Shown one piece after another: positions 1 through 6,458 of a stretch of 16,323 bases of DNA. Position 1 is the stretch's first letter. Each line of letters starts with the position of its first letter. Under the pieces are notes generated by a model. It was not told where the DNA came from. It saw only the letters and a program-made list of their open reading frames with translations, and searched no databases. The DNA comes from an uncultured Prevotella sp. (GTDB lineage: Bacteria > Bacteroidota > Bacteroidia > Bacteroidales > Bacteroidaceae). The position numbers and the translations under genes were made by a program. The stretch covers positions 1 to 16,323 of the forward strand of contig UQPD01000046.1 of assembly GCA_900542795.1 (NCBI GenBank). The letters are read 5' to 3'.

Positions 1-195
1 CAGGGCAAGCGAAGCGACACCCTGGGTGTTACGGATTGCCATAGTATTGACGCCCTGTAAGGGCAAAAGCATTTGATGTTGAATAATTTATTTAAGGCTT
101 CTGCCCTTACAGGGCGTCACTAACTAACGTGCTTTTACCCAGGGTGTCGCTTCGCTTACCCTGGGCTAGGCGCTGTTGCCCTTTCAGGGCGCACT
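1..195. repeat. Inverted palindromic intergenic repeat cluster (BIME/REP-like)
   Basis: Two kinds of small palindrome are arranged head to head. Type A is CCCAGGGT/ACCCTGGG around a GTCGCTTCGCTT loop: complete at 138-165, and inverted and cut by the window edge at 1-27 (26 of 27 bases match the complement of 137-163). Type B is GCCCT-nnn-AGGGC: 49-64 is the exact 16-nt complement of 103-118, and a third copy lies at 178-191. The whole block can fold as a large imperfect cruciform with a 38-nt AT-rich centre (65-102). I know similar 'CCCAGGGTGTCGCTTCGCTT' intergenic repeats from Bacteroidetes genomes, from memory only. The layout resembles paired REP/BIME elements. No transposase is present. 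Confidence 0.8.
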
Positions 196-274
196 TGCTA
201 AATCCGAAACTTGAGTAATATATAAGGATTCATCATCTTGGTTCTTTCTCTTCCCAATAAGAAAAATCATTCAG

Positions 275-308
275 AAAACACTGTCATATAACTGTGAGTG
301 TTTTTTTT
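275..308 (+). terminator. Possible rho-independent terminator or leader hairpin before pdxA
   Basis: AAAACACT (275-282) pairs with AGTGTTTT (297-304), and the T-run continues to 308. The hairpin reads on the plus strand, so it would end transcripts coming from left of the window. It sits only 20 bases before the pdxA start, so it could instead belong to the pdxA leader. I found no convincing TAnnTTTG promoter between it and pdxA. Confidence 0.45.
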
Positions 309-328
309 GAAACAACATATTTACATTT

Positions 329-1435
329 ATGATCGTAAACGAATCAATACCATCTAATAATGCGAATACGGGGGCTAATGCAAGCCTTATTCGTGTTGGC
401 ATCAGCCAAGGTGACACCAATGGCGTGGGCTACGAACTTATCTTTAAGACTTTTGCAGACGCTACGATGTTCGAACTCTGCACGCCTATCGTATACGGAC
501 ACATTAAGGTGGCTAACTTCCACCGCAAAACTTTGAACATTAACGTGCCTCTGCATGTTATAGATTCTGCCGAAGAGGCTGTGGATGGACAATTGAACTT
601 TGTGAATTGTTCGGACGAAGAAGTGAAGGTGGAGTTTGGAAAACAAAGTGCTGAGGCTGGACATGCTGCTTTTGAATCGTTAGAGCAAGCTATCTCTGAC
701 TATAAGGCTGGAAATATCGATGTGCTGGTTACGGCTCCTATAAATAAGGCAAGCATTCAGAGTAGTAATTTCCGTTTTGTAGGTCATACGGAATATTTGC
801 AAAATCGCGTAGGACAGGATGCTGAAGGTCCGCTGATGATTTTATGCAACAGCATGATGCGTGTGGCTTTGGTTACAACGCATGTTCCTATATCGGAAGT
901 AGCTTATTCGGTTACAGAGGATAAGATTATTCAGAAGGCTAAACTTCTTTATGAATCGCTCTGTAAGGACTTTTGCATTTCGGCTCCTCGCATTGCCGTG
1001 TTGGCTCTTAATCCTCATGCGGGTGATGGTGGTGTGTTGGGTTCGGAAGAGGATGAGGTTATTAAACCTGCGGTTAAAGCTCTTTCAGAAGCGGGCATTC
1101 CTTGTTATGGTCCTTATGCGGCTGATGGTTTCTTTGGTGCTGCATCTTACCGACACTTTGATGGTGTGTTGGCTATGTATCACGACCAGGGGCTTACGCC
1201 TTTTAAAGCATTGTCAATGAACGATGGTGTAAACTTTACGGCTGGACTGCCCTTGGTGCGCACTTCGCCTGACCATGGAACGGCTTATGACATTGCTGGT
1301 AAGGGCGTGGCGCATGCTGACTCTTTCAGACAGGCTATTTATGCGGCTATCGATATTTACAGAAATCGTTTGGCGTATGAAGAAGCGCATGCGAATCCGC
1401 TCCCTAAAATTTATCAGGACCGCAAGGAAAGATAA
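329..1435 (+). CDS. pdxA: 4-hydroxythreonine-4-phosphate dehydrogenase PdxA
   Basis: PdxA oxidises 4-phosphooxy-L-threonine with NAD, in the cytoplasm, on the DXP-dependent route to pyridoxal phosphate (vitamin B6). The 368-aa protein has the family start RVGISQGDTNGVGYE (22-36), GHTEYL (152-157) and three metal-binding histidines, H185 (TTHVP), H230 (NPHAGDGG) and H285 (MYHDQG). Their spacing of 45 and 55 residues equals that of H166/H211/H266 in E. coli PdxA. The signature SMNDGVNFTAGLP and the ending RTSPDHGTAYDIAGKG are present. The N-terminus is about 20 residues longer than the core, but no later Met precedes the conserved RVGISQGD, so this start is favoured. The next gene follows after 33 nt. 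The PdxA2-type tetronate partner DUF1537 is absent, which favours the B6 role. Confidence 0.96.
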   Translation: MIVNESIPSNNANTGANASLIRVGISQGDTNGVGYELIFKTFADATMFELCTPIVYGHIKVANFHRKTLNINVPLHVIDSAEEAVDGQLNFVNCSDEEVKVEFGKQSAEAGHAAFESLEQAISDYKAGNIDVLVTAPINKASIQSSNFRFVGHTEYLQNRVGQDAEGPLMILCNSMMRVALVTTHVPISEVAYSVTEDKIIQKAKLLYESLCKDFCISAPRIAVLALNPHAGDGGVLGSEEDEVIKPAVKALSEAGIPCYGPYAADGFFGAASYRHFDGVLAMYHDQGLTPFKALSMNDGVNFTAGLPLVRTSPDHGTAYDIAGKGVAHADSFRQAIYAAIDIYRNRLAYEEAHANPLPKIYQDRKER

Positions 1436-1468
1436 AATAAGGGTGGTTCTAAAAATTCTGATTTTAAT

Positions 1469-2176
1469 ATGAAATTTGCAATTATAGCTGCAGGTGAGGG
1501 CTCTCGTTTGCAGCAAGAGGGTGTGGACTTACCTAAGCCCTTGGTACACATACAGGGTGAGGCGATGATTGACAGATTGATTCGCATCTTTCGACAACAA
1601 CATGCGGAGGAAATTGTTATTATTGTCAATACGCTTAATCCGTTAACGGAACAGCACATTAACAATCTGAAAGAAAAAGGATTGGCGAATGATGTGCGTA
1701 TGGTGGTGAAGAGCACACCGAGTTCTATGCACAGTTTTGCAGAATTGGCTCCTTACTTGCAAGATGGACCTTTCTGCTTGACTACGGTGGATACTATTTT
1801 CCGCGAGAAAGAGTTTGCTGAATACATCTCGTATTTTAAATCGTGTGAGTTTGACGGATGTATGGCAGTGACTGACTTTATTGATGACGAGAGTCCGCTG
1901 TATGTGGCTACGGATGCTGACTGCCACATTACGGGATTCCATGATAAGAACGAGGGTGACCGTTTTATTTCGGGTGGCATTTATTGCCTACGTCCTTCAG
2001 CCATCAACACGTTGCACAAATGTATGGAGCAGGGTAAGAGCCGTATGCGCAACTTTCAGCGTGCGCTTGTGGAGGATGGGTTGAAGCTAAAAGCTTATCC
2101 GTTCTCTAAAATTTTGGACGTAGACCATGCCTCCGACATTGCTAAGGCAGAAGATTTTCTATCACAAGCCCAATAA
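1469..2176 (+). CDS. Nucleotidyltransferase of the sugar/alditol-phosphate type (NTP_transferase)
   Basis: Such enzymes join a phosphorylated sugar or polyol to an NTP, giving an NDP- or CDP-activated compound and pyrophosphate. Visible motifs are the nucleotide loop AAGEGSRL (7-14), KPLV (23-26), the metal Asp in TTVDTIF (D108), SGGIY (168-172) and the C-terminal DVDHASDIAKAE (217-228) holding the second metal-binding Asp. At 235 aa it is a single catalytic domain without the left-handed beta-helix seen in GlmU or GlgC. It ends 2 nt before the ATP-grasp gene, and the operon also holds a CDP-alcohol phosphotransferase. This resembles the pairing of inositol-1-phosphate cytidylyltransferase with a CDP-alcohol phosphotransferase in archaeal di-myo-inositol phosphate synthesis. 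The substrate cannot be read from the sequence. Confidence 0.85.
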   Translation: MKFAIIAAGEGSRLQQEGVDLPKPLVHIQGEAMIDRLIRIFRQQHAEEIVIIVNTLNPLTEQHINNLKEKGLANDVRMVVKSTPSSMHSFAELAPYLQDGPFCLTTVDTIFREKEFAEYISYFKSCEFDGCMAVTDFIDDESPLYVATDADCHITGFHDKNEGDRFISGGIYCLRPSAINTLHKCMEQGKSRMRNFQRALVEDGLKLKAYPFSKILDVDHASDIAKAEDFLSQAQ

Positions 2177-2178
2177 AA

Positions 2179-3036
2179 ATGACACCGAAAAGAATATTAG
2201 GCATTAGCCGATCTACTCAATTTAGTCCGCACTCTGAAGACCGCGATGCTGCTATCTTTGCTGCTGTATCAAGCCGATTGAGCCGATTTGCAGATGTTTC
2301 TATCATCAGCGAGGATTTGTTTATTGCTGTTGATTTATCTGAATTTGACCTCGTGTTTTCCATGGCACGAGGTCGTGATGTGTTAGAATGTTTGGCACAA
2401 GCTGAACGTGAAGAGGGATTGGTGGTTATCAATTCGGCGGAACACTTGCTGAACCTTTCGCGAGCTAACTTGGCTTTGCTGTTTAAACAGAATGCGTTGT
2501 CTGTTCCTAACTTGATGGTGATGAAACCTACTCCCGAAACGAAGGCTACGCTAAGCTTTCCGCTTTGGATTAAACGCGGAGATAACTGTGCGCAAAAGCA
2601 AGGTGATGTGCAGTTTGTGGAGAATGAGTCGCAATTTGCACAAGCTATGACTGACTTTGCGAACCGTGGCATTCAACAAGTGATTGTAGAAGAACACTTG
2701 GAGGGTGACCTTATTAAGTTTTATGGTGTGGAAGGCTCTGCATTTTTCCACATTACCTACCCTACCGAAAAGGGAGGCTTCTCGAAGTTTGGTTTGGAAG
2801 AACAAAACGGACAGCCTCAACACTTTGGTTTTGATGCTGACAAGTTGAAGACGGAAGCTGACCGTGCTGCACAATTAACGGGTATTACGGTGTATGGGGG
2901 AGATGCTGTGGTTACGCCACAAGGCTCTATCCACATTATCGACTTTAACGATTGGCCCAGTTTTTCGGTTTGCCGCAAGGATGCTGCAAAGGCTATTGCT
3001 AACAGAATAAAGTTTTTTGATAAACCTATAAAATGA
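2179..3036 (+). CDS. ATP-grasp family protein, substrate unknown
   Basis: The 285-aa protein has an N-terminal alpha/beta region (about 1-100) followed by an ATP-grasp-like fold. Visible elements are IKRGD (131-135, candidate ATP-binding Lys), the VIVEEHLEGD hinge strand (168-177), YGGDAVV (239-245) and IIDFNDWPSF (253-262), whose D255 and N257 match the metal-binding acid/Asn pair of the fold. ATP-grasp enzymes are ligases making acyl-phosphate intermediates, or kinases such as inositol 1,3,4-trisphosphate 5/6-kinase, whose 'D-x-N..PG' ending looks loosely like this one. It lies 2 nt after the nucleotidyltransferase and overlaps the phosphatidyltransferase by 4 bp (ATGA), so it probably serves the same pathway. 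Fold assignment is fairly sure; kinase versus ligase is open. Confidence 0.72.
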   Translation: MTPKRILGISRSTQFSPHSEDRDAAIFAAVSSRLSRFADVSIISEDLFIAVDLSEFDLVFSMARGRDVLECLAQAEREEGLVVINSAEHLLNLSRANLALLFKQNALSVPNLMVMKPTPETKATLSFPLWIKRGDNCAQKQGDVQFVENESQFAQAMTDFANRGIQQVIVEEHLEGDLIKFYGVEGSAFFHITYPTEKGGFSKFGLEEQNGQPQHFGFDADKLKTEADRAAQLTGITVYGGDAVVTPQGSIHIIDFNDWPSFSVCRKDAAKAIANRIKFFDKPIK

Positions 3037-3968
3037 CACAACAACAAAACACACAATTAGCTTCGACTTTTAAGTCGGCTGACACCGAAGAGTGGCTTGA
3101 CATTCACTTTACACGTCCTCTCGGTTTACTTTGGGCTAATTTCTTTAACCATTTCAACATTCACCCCAATGTGGTGACTATCCTGAGTATTATCTTGGGT
3201 GCTGCTGCTGGTGTGATGTTCTACTTTACAGACTTAACTCATACCATTATTGGTATCTTACTGCTTGTATGGGCTAATCTCTATGACAGTGCTGACGGAC
3301 AGTTGGCTCGCATGACTGGTAAAAAGACACGTTGGGGACGTATTCTCGATGGGTTTGCTGGTGATGTGTGGTTCTTTACCATCTATGCTGCTATTTGCTT
3401 GCGCTTGCAGGGCGACAACATTCCTTTTACGCAAACGCATTGGGGCATTTGGATTTGGGTGTTGGCTGCGGTATCTGGTCTTATCTTTCATGGCAAGCAG
3501 TGTCAGTTGGCTGACTATTATCGCAACATTCACCTCTTCTTTATTAAAGGTAAGAGTGGTAGTGAACTTGACAATTTTGTGAAGTTGAGAGAAGAACTCA
3601 AAACTTTGAGTTGGAAAAAGGATGGCATGTGGATGGTTTTCCTTTACTTTTATGGCAACTACACGCGTTCGCAAGAGCAAATGACTCCTGCTTTTCAAAG
3701 TTTGCGCAAGCGTATGTTGCAAGTGTATGGCGATAATCCTGTTCCTGCATCTTTGGCTGAAACTTTCCGTAAGGGGAGTTTGCCTTTGATGAAGTATGCC
3801 AACATCCTTACTTTCAACACACGCGCTATTGTGCTTTACATTGTATTGCTCATAGGGCAGCCTTGGATTTACTTTGTATTTGAAATTGTTGTAATGAACA
3901 TTCTCTTCCTCTACATGCGTCACAAACACGAGAAGTTGTGCAAGACGGTTGAGGCTTCGCTCTCGTAA
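3033..3968 (+). CDS. CDP-alcohol phosphatidyltransferase family membrane enzyme
   Basis: This integral membrane enzyme transfers a phosphoalcohol between a CDP-activated donor and an acceptor, as in phosphatidylinositol-phosphate or phosphatidylglycerophosphate synthesis. The hallmark is at 85-111: D85-SA-D88-G89-QL-A92-R93, eight residues, G102, three residues, D106, then D111. The last Asp is one position later than in the standard D-x3-D ending, because the chain reads D-GFAG-D. Hydrophobic segments lie at about 46-66, 70-82, 112-126, 138-153 and 262-296. The 311-aa length exceeds the usual ~200 aa of PgsA/PssA; an extra soluble stretch at about 160-255 accounts for this. It starts with a 4-bp ATGA overlap with the ATP-grasp gene. 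Donor and acceptor are unknown. Confidence 0.88.
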   Translation: MTQQQNTQLASTFKSADTEEWLDIHFTRPLGLLWANFFNHFNIHPNVVTILSIILGAAAGVMFYFTDLTHTIIGILLLVWANLYDSADGQLARMTGKKTRWGRILDGFAGDVWFFTIYAAICLRLQGDNIPFTQTHWGIWIWVLAAVSGLIFHGKQCQLADYYRNIHLFFIKGKSGSELDNFVKLREELKTLSWKKDGMWMVFLYFYGNYTRSQEQMTPAFQSLRKRMLQVYGDNPVPASLAETFRKGSLPLMKYANILTFNTRAIVLYIVLLIGQPWIYFVFEIVVMNILFLYMRHKHEKLCKTVEASLS

Positions 3969-4008
3969 GGAGAGGAGAATGGGATTTTTCTGTCTTTAAA
4001 CCGATATA

Positions 4009-4064
4009 GAAGTCGTCTAAACTTTTCTGTAAACTTTTATCTCTTCTAAAGTTTAGACGACTTC
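4009..4064. repeat. 17-bp perfect inverted repeat in the operon gap
   Basis: The arm GAAGTCGTCTAAACTTT (4009-4025) is the exact complement of 4048-4064, with a 22-nt loop. It lies in the 115-nt gap between the phosphatidyltransferase and UPF0104 genes. The sequence after the stem on the plus strand (CATAATTACA) has no T-run, and neither does the minus side. It may be a weak or Rho-assisted terminator, an mRNA-processing or stabilising stem, or an operator. Confidence 0.8.
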
Positions 4065-4083
4065 ATAATTACATTCTCTATAC

Positions 4084-5100
4084 GTGAAACCATTATACCG
4101 CAATCTGTTTCTACTTTTTGGCGTAGCTTCTATCATCTTTATGTTGTGTACGTTTGATGTGGACTACAGCCAGCTCTACCAACACTTGTTGCGTGCTGGA
4201 CTTTATTTGCCTGCCGTTATTGGTGTATGGGTTTTTGTTTATGCTTTTAATGCTTGGGCTTTCCAAATCATTGTCAATAGTGGCACACATAGCAAGCATC
4301 TTTCATTTCGTCATGCTTATAAGTTGACGGTGTCAGGATTTGCTTTTAGCTATACCACTCCCTTTGGATTTGGAGGTGGACCTTATCGTGTGATGGAATT
4401 GAGTTCGCACATTGGTACACCTCGTGCTATGTCGTCGGTCGTGCTTTATTCGATGATGCACATTTTGTCGCACATCTGCTTATGGAGTTCGGCTGCCGTG
4501 CTGTTTGCAGTGATTTATACTGAAAAGATGACGCCCTTTTTATGGACGCTCTTTATGGCTTTTGCTGCAGTATTGGTAATTGTGTTGTTTGTTTTCCGCT
4601 TGTGCTACAAAAAAGGGGTTATTGTTAAACTTTTCACTCCCCTACTCCACATTCCGTTTGCGAAACGTTGGGCACGCGGTTTCTATGAGAAACATGCGGA
4701 TAGCATGCAGCAAGTTGACGACAACATTTCGTACTTGCACTCACAGCCTCGTGCTTTTTATCTTTCGCTTATTTGCGAATATGTTGCCCGTGTTATCAAT
4801 GCGTTGGAATATTACTTTATTCTGCTTTCGCTGGGTGTTTCTTTGAGTTTTTGGGATGCCATTTTTGTTTTGGCTTTCTCTTCTCTCATTGGTAACTTAC
4901 TCTTTTTCTTGCCTATGCAGTTAGGCGCACGCGAAGGTGGCTTATTGCTTATTGTTAAAATGCTCAGTCTGAGTGCTCCTGGCTTGGGCATCTTTACCAG
5001 TCTTTACACACGTGTACGCGAATTGGTTTGGATTTTCATTGGTGTGAGTCTGGTGAAGTTTGGCAACAAAAAAATGATGAAGGATAAGAGCAACGGATAA
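4084..5100 (+). CDS. Lysylphosphatidylglycerol synthase TM-region / UPF0104 family membrane protein
   Basis: The 338-aa polytopic protein belongs to the family of the MprF membrane (flippase) domain and archaeal AglD. Hydrophobic helices run through most of its length, for example about 8-23, 41-62, 114-145, 150-172, 215-240 and 255-280. The conserved stretch TTPFGFGGGPYRVME (91-105) is typical of the family, as is the late REGGLLLI region. It lacks the soluble MprF aminoacyl-transferase domain, so lysyl transfer is not expected; lipid or lipid-linked substrate movement is more likely. The start is GTG at 4084. The next Met (residue 20) would cut into the first helix, so GTG is preferred. It follows the phosphatidyltransferase after 115 nt with an inverted repeat between them. 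Confidence 0.85.
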   Translation: MKPLYRNLFLLFGVASIIFMLCTFDVDYSQLYQHLLRAGLYLPAVIGVWVFVYAFNAWAFQIIVNSGTHSKHLSFRHAYKLTVSGFAFSYTTPFGFGGGPYRVMELSSHIGTPRAMSSVVLYSMMHILSHICLWSSAAVLFAVIYTEKMTPFLWTLFMAFAAVLVIVLFVFRLCYKKGVIVKLFTPLLHIPFAKRWARGFYEKHADSMQQVDDNISYLHSQPRAFYLSLICEYVARVINALEYYFILLSLGVSLSFWDAIFVLAFSSLIGNLLFFLPMQLGAREGGLLLIVKMLSLSAPGLGIFTSLYTRVRELVWIFIGVSLVKFGNKKMMKDKSNG

Positions 5101-5130
5101 TCTGTAAGCTATTTTTAATTGAGTGGACTT

Positions 5131-5138
5131 TACCTTTG
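5131..5138 (+). promoter_or_regulatory. Candidate -7 box (TACCTTTG) for the HAD gene
   Basis: TACCTTTG fits the Bacteroidetes -7 consensus TAnnTTTG. No TTTG lies at the expected -33 spacing. The implied transcript start near 5142 would give a leader of about 19 nt to the ATG at 5161. The gene may also be read through from upstream. Confidence 0.35.
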
Positions 5139-5160
5139 ATTATTTCTTTTGAATATAAAT

Positions 5161-5868
5161 ATGAAAACGCTTTTGTTTGACTACGGCGGCACACTTGACA
5201 CGGCTGCTAAACATTGGTATTACGTTTTTGAGGAGGCATATAAGGCTGTGGGATTGCAAATTCCCGACAACGAACTCAGACAGGCTTACGTGTTTGGCGA
5301 ACGTTATTTAGCAAAAAATCCTGTCATTACACCCAACGATGACTTTGCCACTTTACTGAAAAAGAAAATCCGCCAACAATTTAATTGGTTAGAAGAGGCT
5401 CAGTTGTTATCGGGCGATAAGGCGCATCACGAAGCTTTAATCGATGCTATTACTGCGCATTGCGACAACTTTGCCCGTTTGCATACACAACAATCGGCTC
5501 AGGTGCTTCAGGCGTTAAAGGATAAGGGATATAAGTTGATTATTGTGTCTAATTTCTACGGAAACTTGAAATCGGTGCTTGCTGCTTACAATTTACTGCC
5601 TTTCTTCTCGGACATTGTGGAGAGTGCTGTTGTGGGTGTGCGTAAGCCTGAACCTGCTATTTGGCAACTGGGTGTTAAGACAGCGAACGCATCTGCTGCT
5701 AACTGCATAGCCATTGGTGATAGTTACAGCAAGGACATTGTTCCTGCGCATGCCTCGGGCATCGAAACTATTTGGTTTAAGGGTAAAGAGTGGGAAGACA
5801 AGGACTATGATGAATCTCTTCCCACGCACATCATTACATCGCTAACGGATATTCTACAGATTTTGTGA
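5161..5868 (+). CDS. HAD-superfamily hydrolase (predicted phosphatase)
   Basis: The four HAD motifs are visible, numbered from ATG 5161 (235 aa): nucleophile D7 in FDYGGTLDT; S130 in IIVSNFYG; K162 in GVRKPEPA; and the acidic motif GDSYSKD (186-192). A helical cap lies between motifs I and II, as in subclass C1. The residue two after the nucleophile, normally the Asp acid/base, is Gly9, so hydrolysis may rely on another acid or be slow. A TTG in frame at 5149 is possible, but the ATG puts the hydrophobic strand and nucleophile at the usual distance from the start. Position 60 nt after the UPF0104 gene suggests removal of phosphate from a pathway product or intermediate, which is inference from context only. 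Confidence 0.85.
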   Translation: MKTLLFDYGGTLDTAAKHWYYVFEEAYKAVGLQIPDNELRQAYVFGERYLAKNPVITPNDDFATLLKKKIRQQFNWLEEAQLLSGDKAHHEALIDAITAHCDNFARLHTQQSAQVLQALKDKGYKLIIVSNFYGNLKSVLAAYNLLPFFSDIVESAVVGVRKPEPAIWQLGVKTANASAANCIAIGDSYSKDIVPAHASGIETIWFKGKEWEDKDYDESLPTHIITSLTDILQIL

Positions 5869-5888
5869 TTCTTCGTTATCATAAAAAA

Positions 5889-5944
5889 AATCATCGGAAC
5901 TTAGACGCGGATAAAACAAATATCACATCTAAGTTCCGATGATT
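5889..5944 (-). terminator. Terminator of smpB, shared stem with the converging HAD gene
   Basis: A perfect 17-bp stem (5889-5905 with 5928-5944) has a 22-nt loop. On the minus strand the stem is followed by eight Ts (the A-run 5883-5890), a good rho-independent terminator for smpB, which ends at 5948. On the plus strand the stem is followed by GCATTAACGG, so it would stop HAD transcripts only weakly. Stem and loop lengths equal those of the inverted repeat at 4009-4064, but the sequences differ. Confidence 0.85.
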
Positions 5945-5947
5945 GCA

Positions 5948-6436
5948 TTAACGGACACGTACTTTCATAGCACGATCCATTTCACGACGGTCTTGTTTTT
6001 CTTTCAATGTATTACGTTTGTCGTATTCCTTTTTACCACGACACAGACCGATGATGACCTTGGCATATCCCTTTTCATTGATAAACATTCGTAAAGGGAC
6101 TATCGTAAAGCCAGGTGACTTTGTCTCTTCTTGCAAATTGTGTATTTCCTTGCGGTTAAGCAAGAGCTTGCGGTCACGGCGCGTAGCATGATTGTTATAC
6201 GAGCCCCATTCGTATTCTGCTATATACGAATTTTTTATCCACATTTCTCCACGGTTAATGTAACAGAACGTATCTACTAAACTTGCCTTACCTGCACGGA
6301 TGCTCTTAATTTCAGTTCCCGTAAGGACAATGCCTGCTGTGTATTTATCTATTACCAAATAATCGTGTTCTGCACGTTTATTCTTGATGTTAATACGTGA
6401 AGTGGGCAATATTTTGTTTGTTTTCGATTTTCCCAT
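5948..6436 (-). CDS. smpB: SsrA-binding protein SmpB
   Basis: SmpB binds tmRNA and brings it to ribosomes stalled on broken mRNAs, starting trans-translation. The 162-aa protein has the family features: NKRAEHDYLV (19-28), GIVLTGTEIKSIR (35-47), a beta-barrel with NSYIAEYEWGSYNNH (69-83), RDRKLLLNRKEI (87-98) and the basic C-terminal tail KKEYDKRNTLKEKQDRREM that enters the decoding site. Length and both ends are normal. It is the last gene of a minus-strand operon, 22 nt after the DMP19-like gene. The tmRNA gene ssrA is not in this window. Confidence 0.98.
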   Translation of the reverse strand: MGKSKTNKILPTSRINIKNKRAEHDYLVIDKYTAGIVLTGTEIKSIRAGKASLVDTFCYINRGEMWIKNSYIAEYEWGSYNNHATRRDRKLLLNRKEIHNLQEETKSPGFTIVPLRMFINEKGYAKVIIGLCRGKKEYDKRNTLKEKQDRREMDRAMKVRVR

Positions 6437-6458
6437 AATTGGTTTTTATTTTAGCCCC

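Noticed and set aside
1..195. Possible small CRISPR array
   Set aside because: The repeats are palindromes in opposite orientations with uneven spacing and no regular spacers.
1439..1452. 14-nt sequence AAGGGTGGTTCTAA shared, in inverse orientation, with the lysozyme terminator arm (15064-15077)
   Set aside because: About one such pair is expected by chance in 16 kb on both strands, and the site at 1439 forms no strong hairpin.
3258..3929. Long antisense open frame (223 codons) opposite the phosphatidyltransferase gene
   Set aside because: The plus-strand frame has clear family motifs; the antisense frame resembles nothing and is a by-product of codon bias.
4084..5100. MprF-type lysyl-phosphatidylglycerol synthase
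   Set aside because: Only the membrane domain family is present; the soluble aminoacyl-transferase domain is missing.
5149..5160. TTG start for the HAD gene, four codons upstream
   Set aside because: The ATG at 5161 places motif I at the usual distance from the N-terminus; the extra residues add nothing conserved.
5869..5947. tmRNA gene (ssrA) near smpB
   Set aside because: The gap beside smpB holds only a terminator; no tRNA-like ends or tag reading frame are seen.
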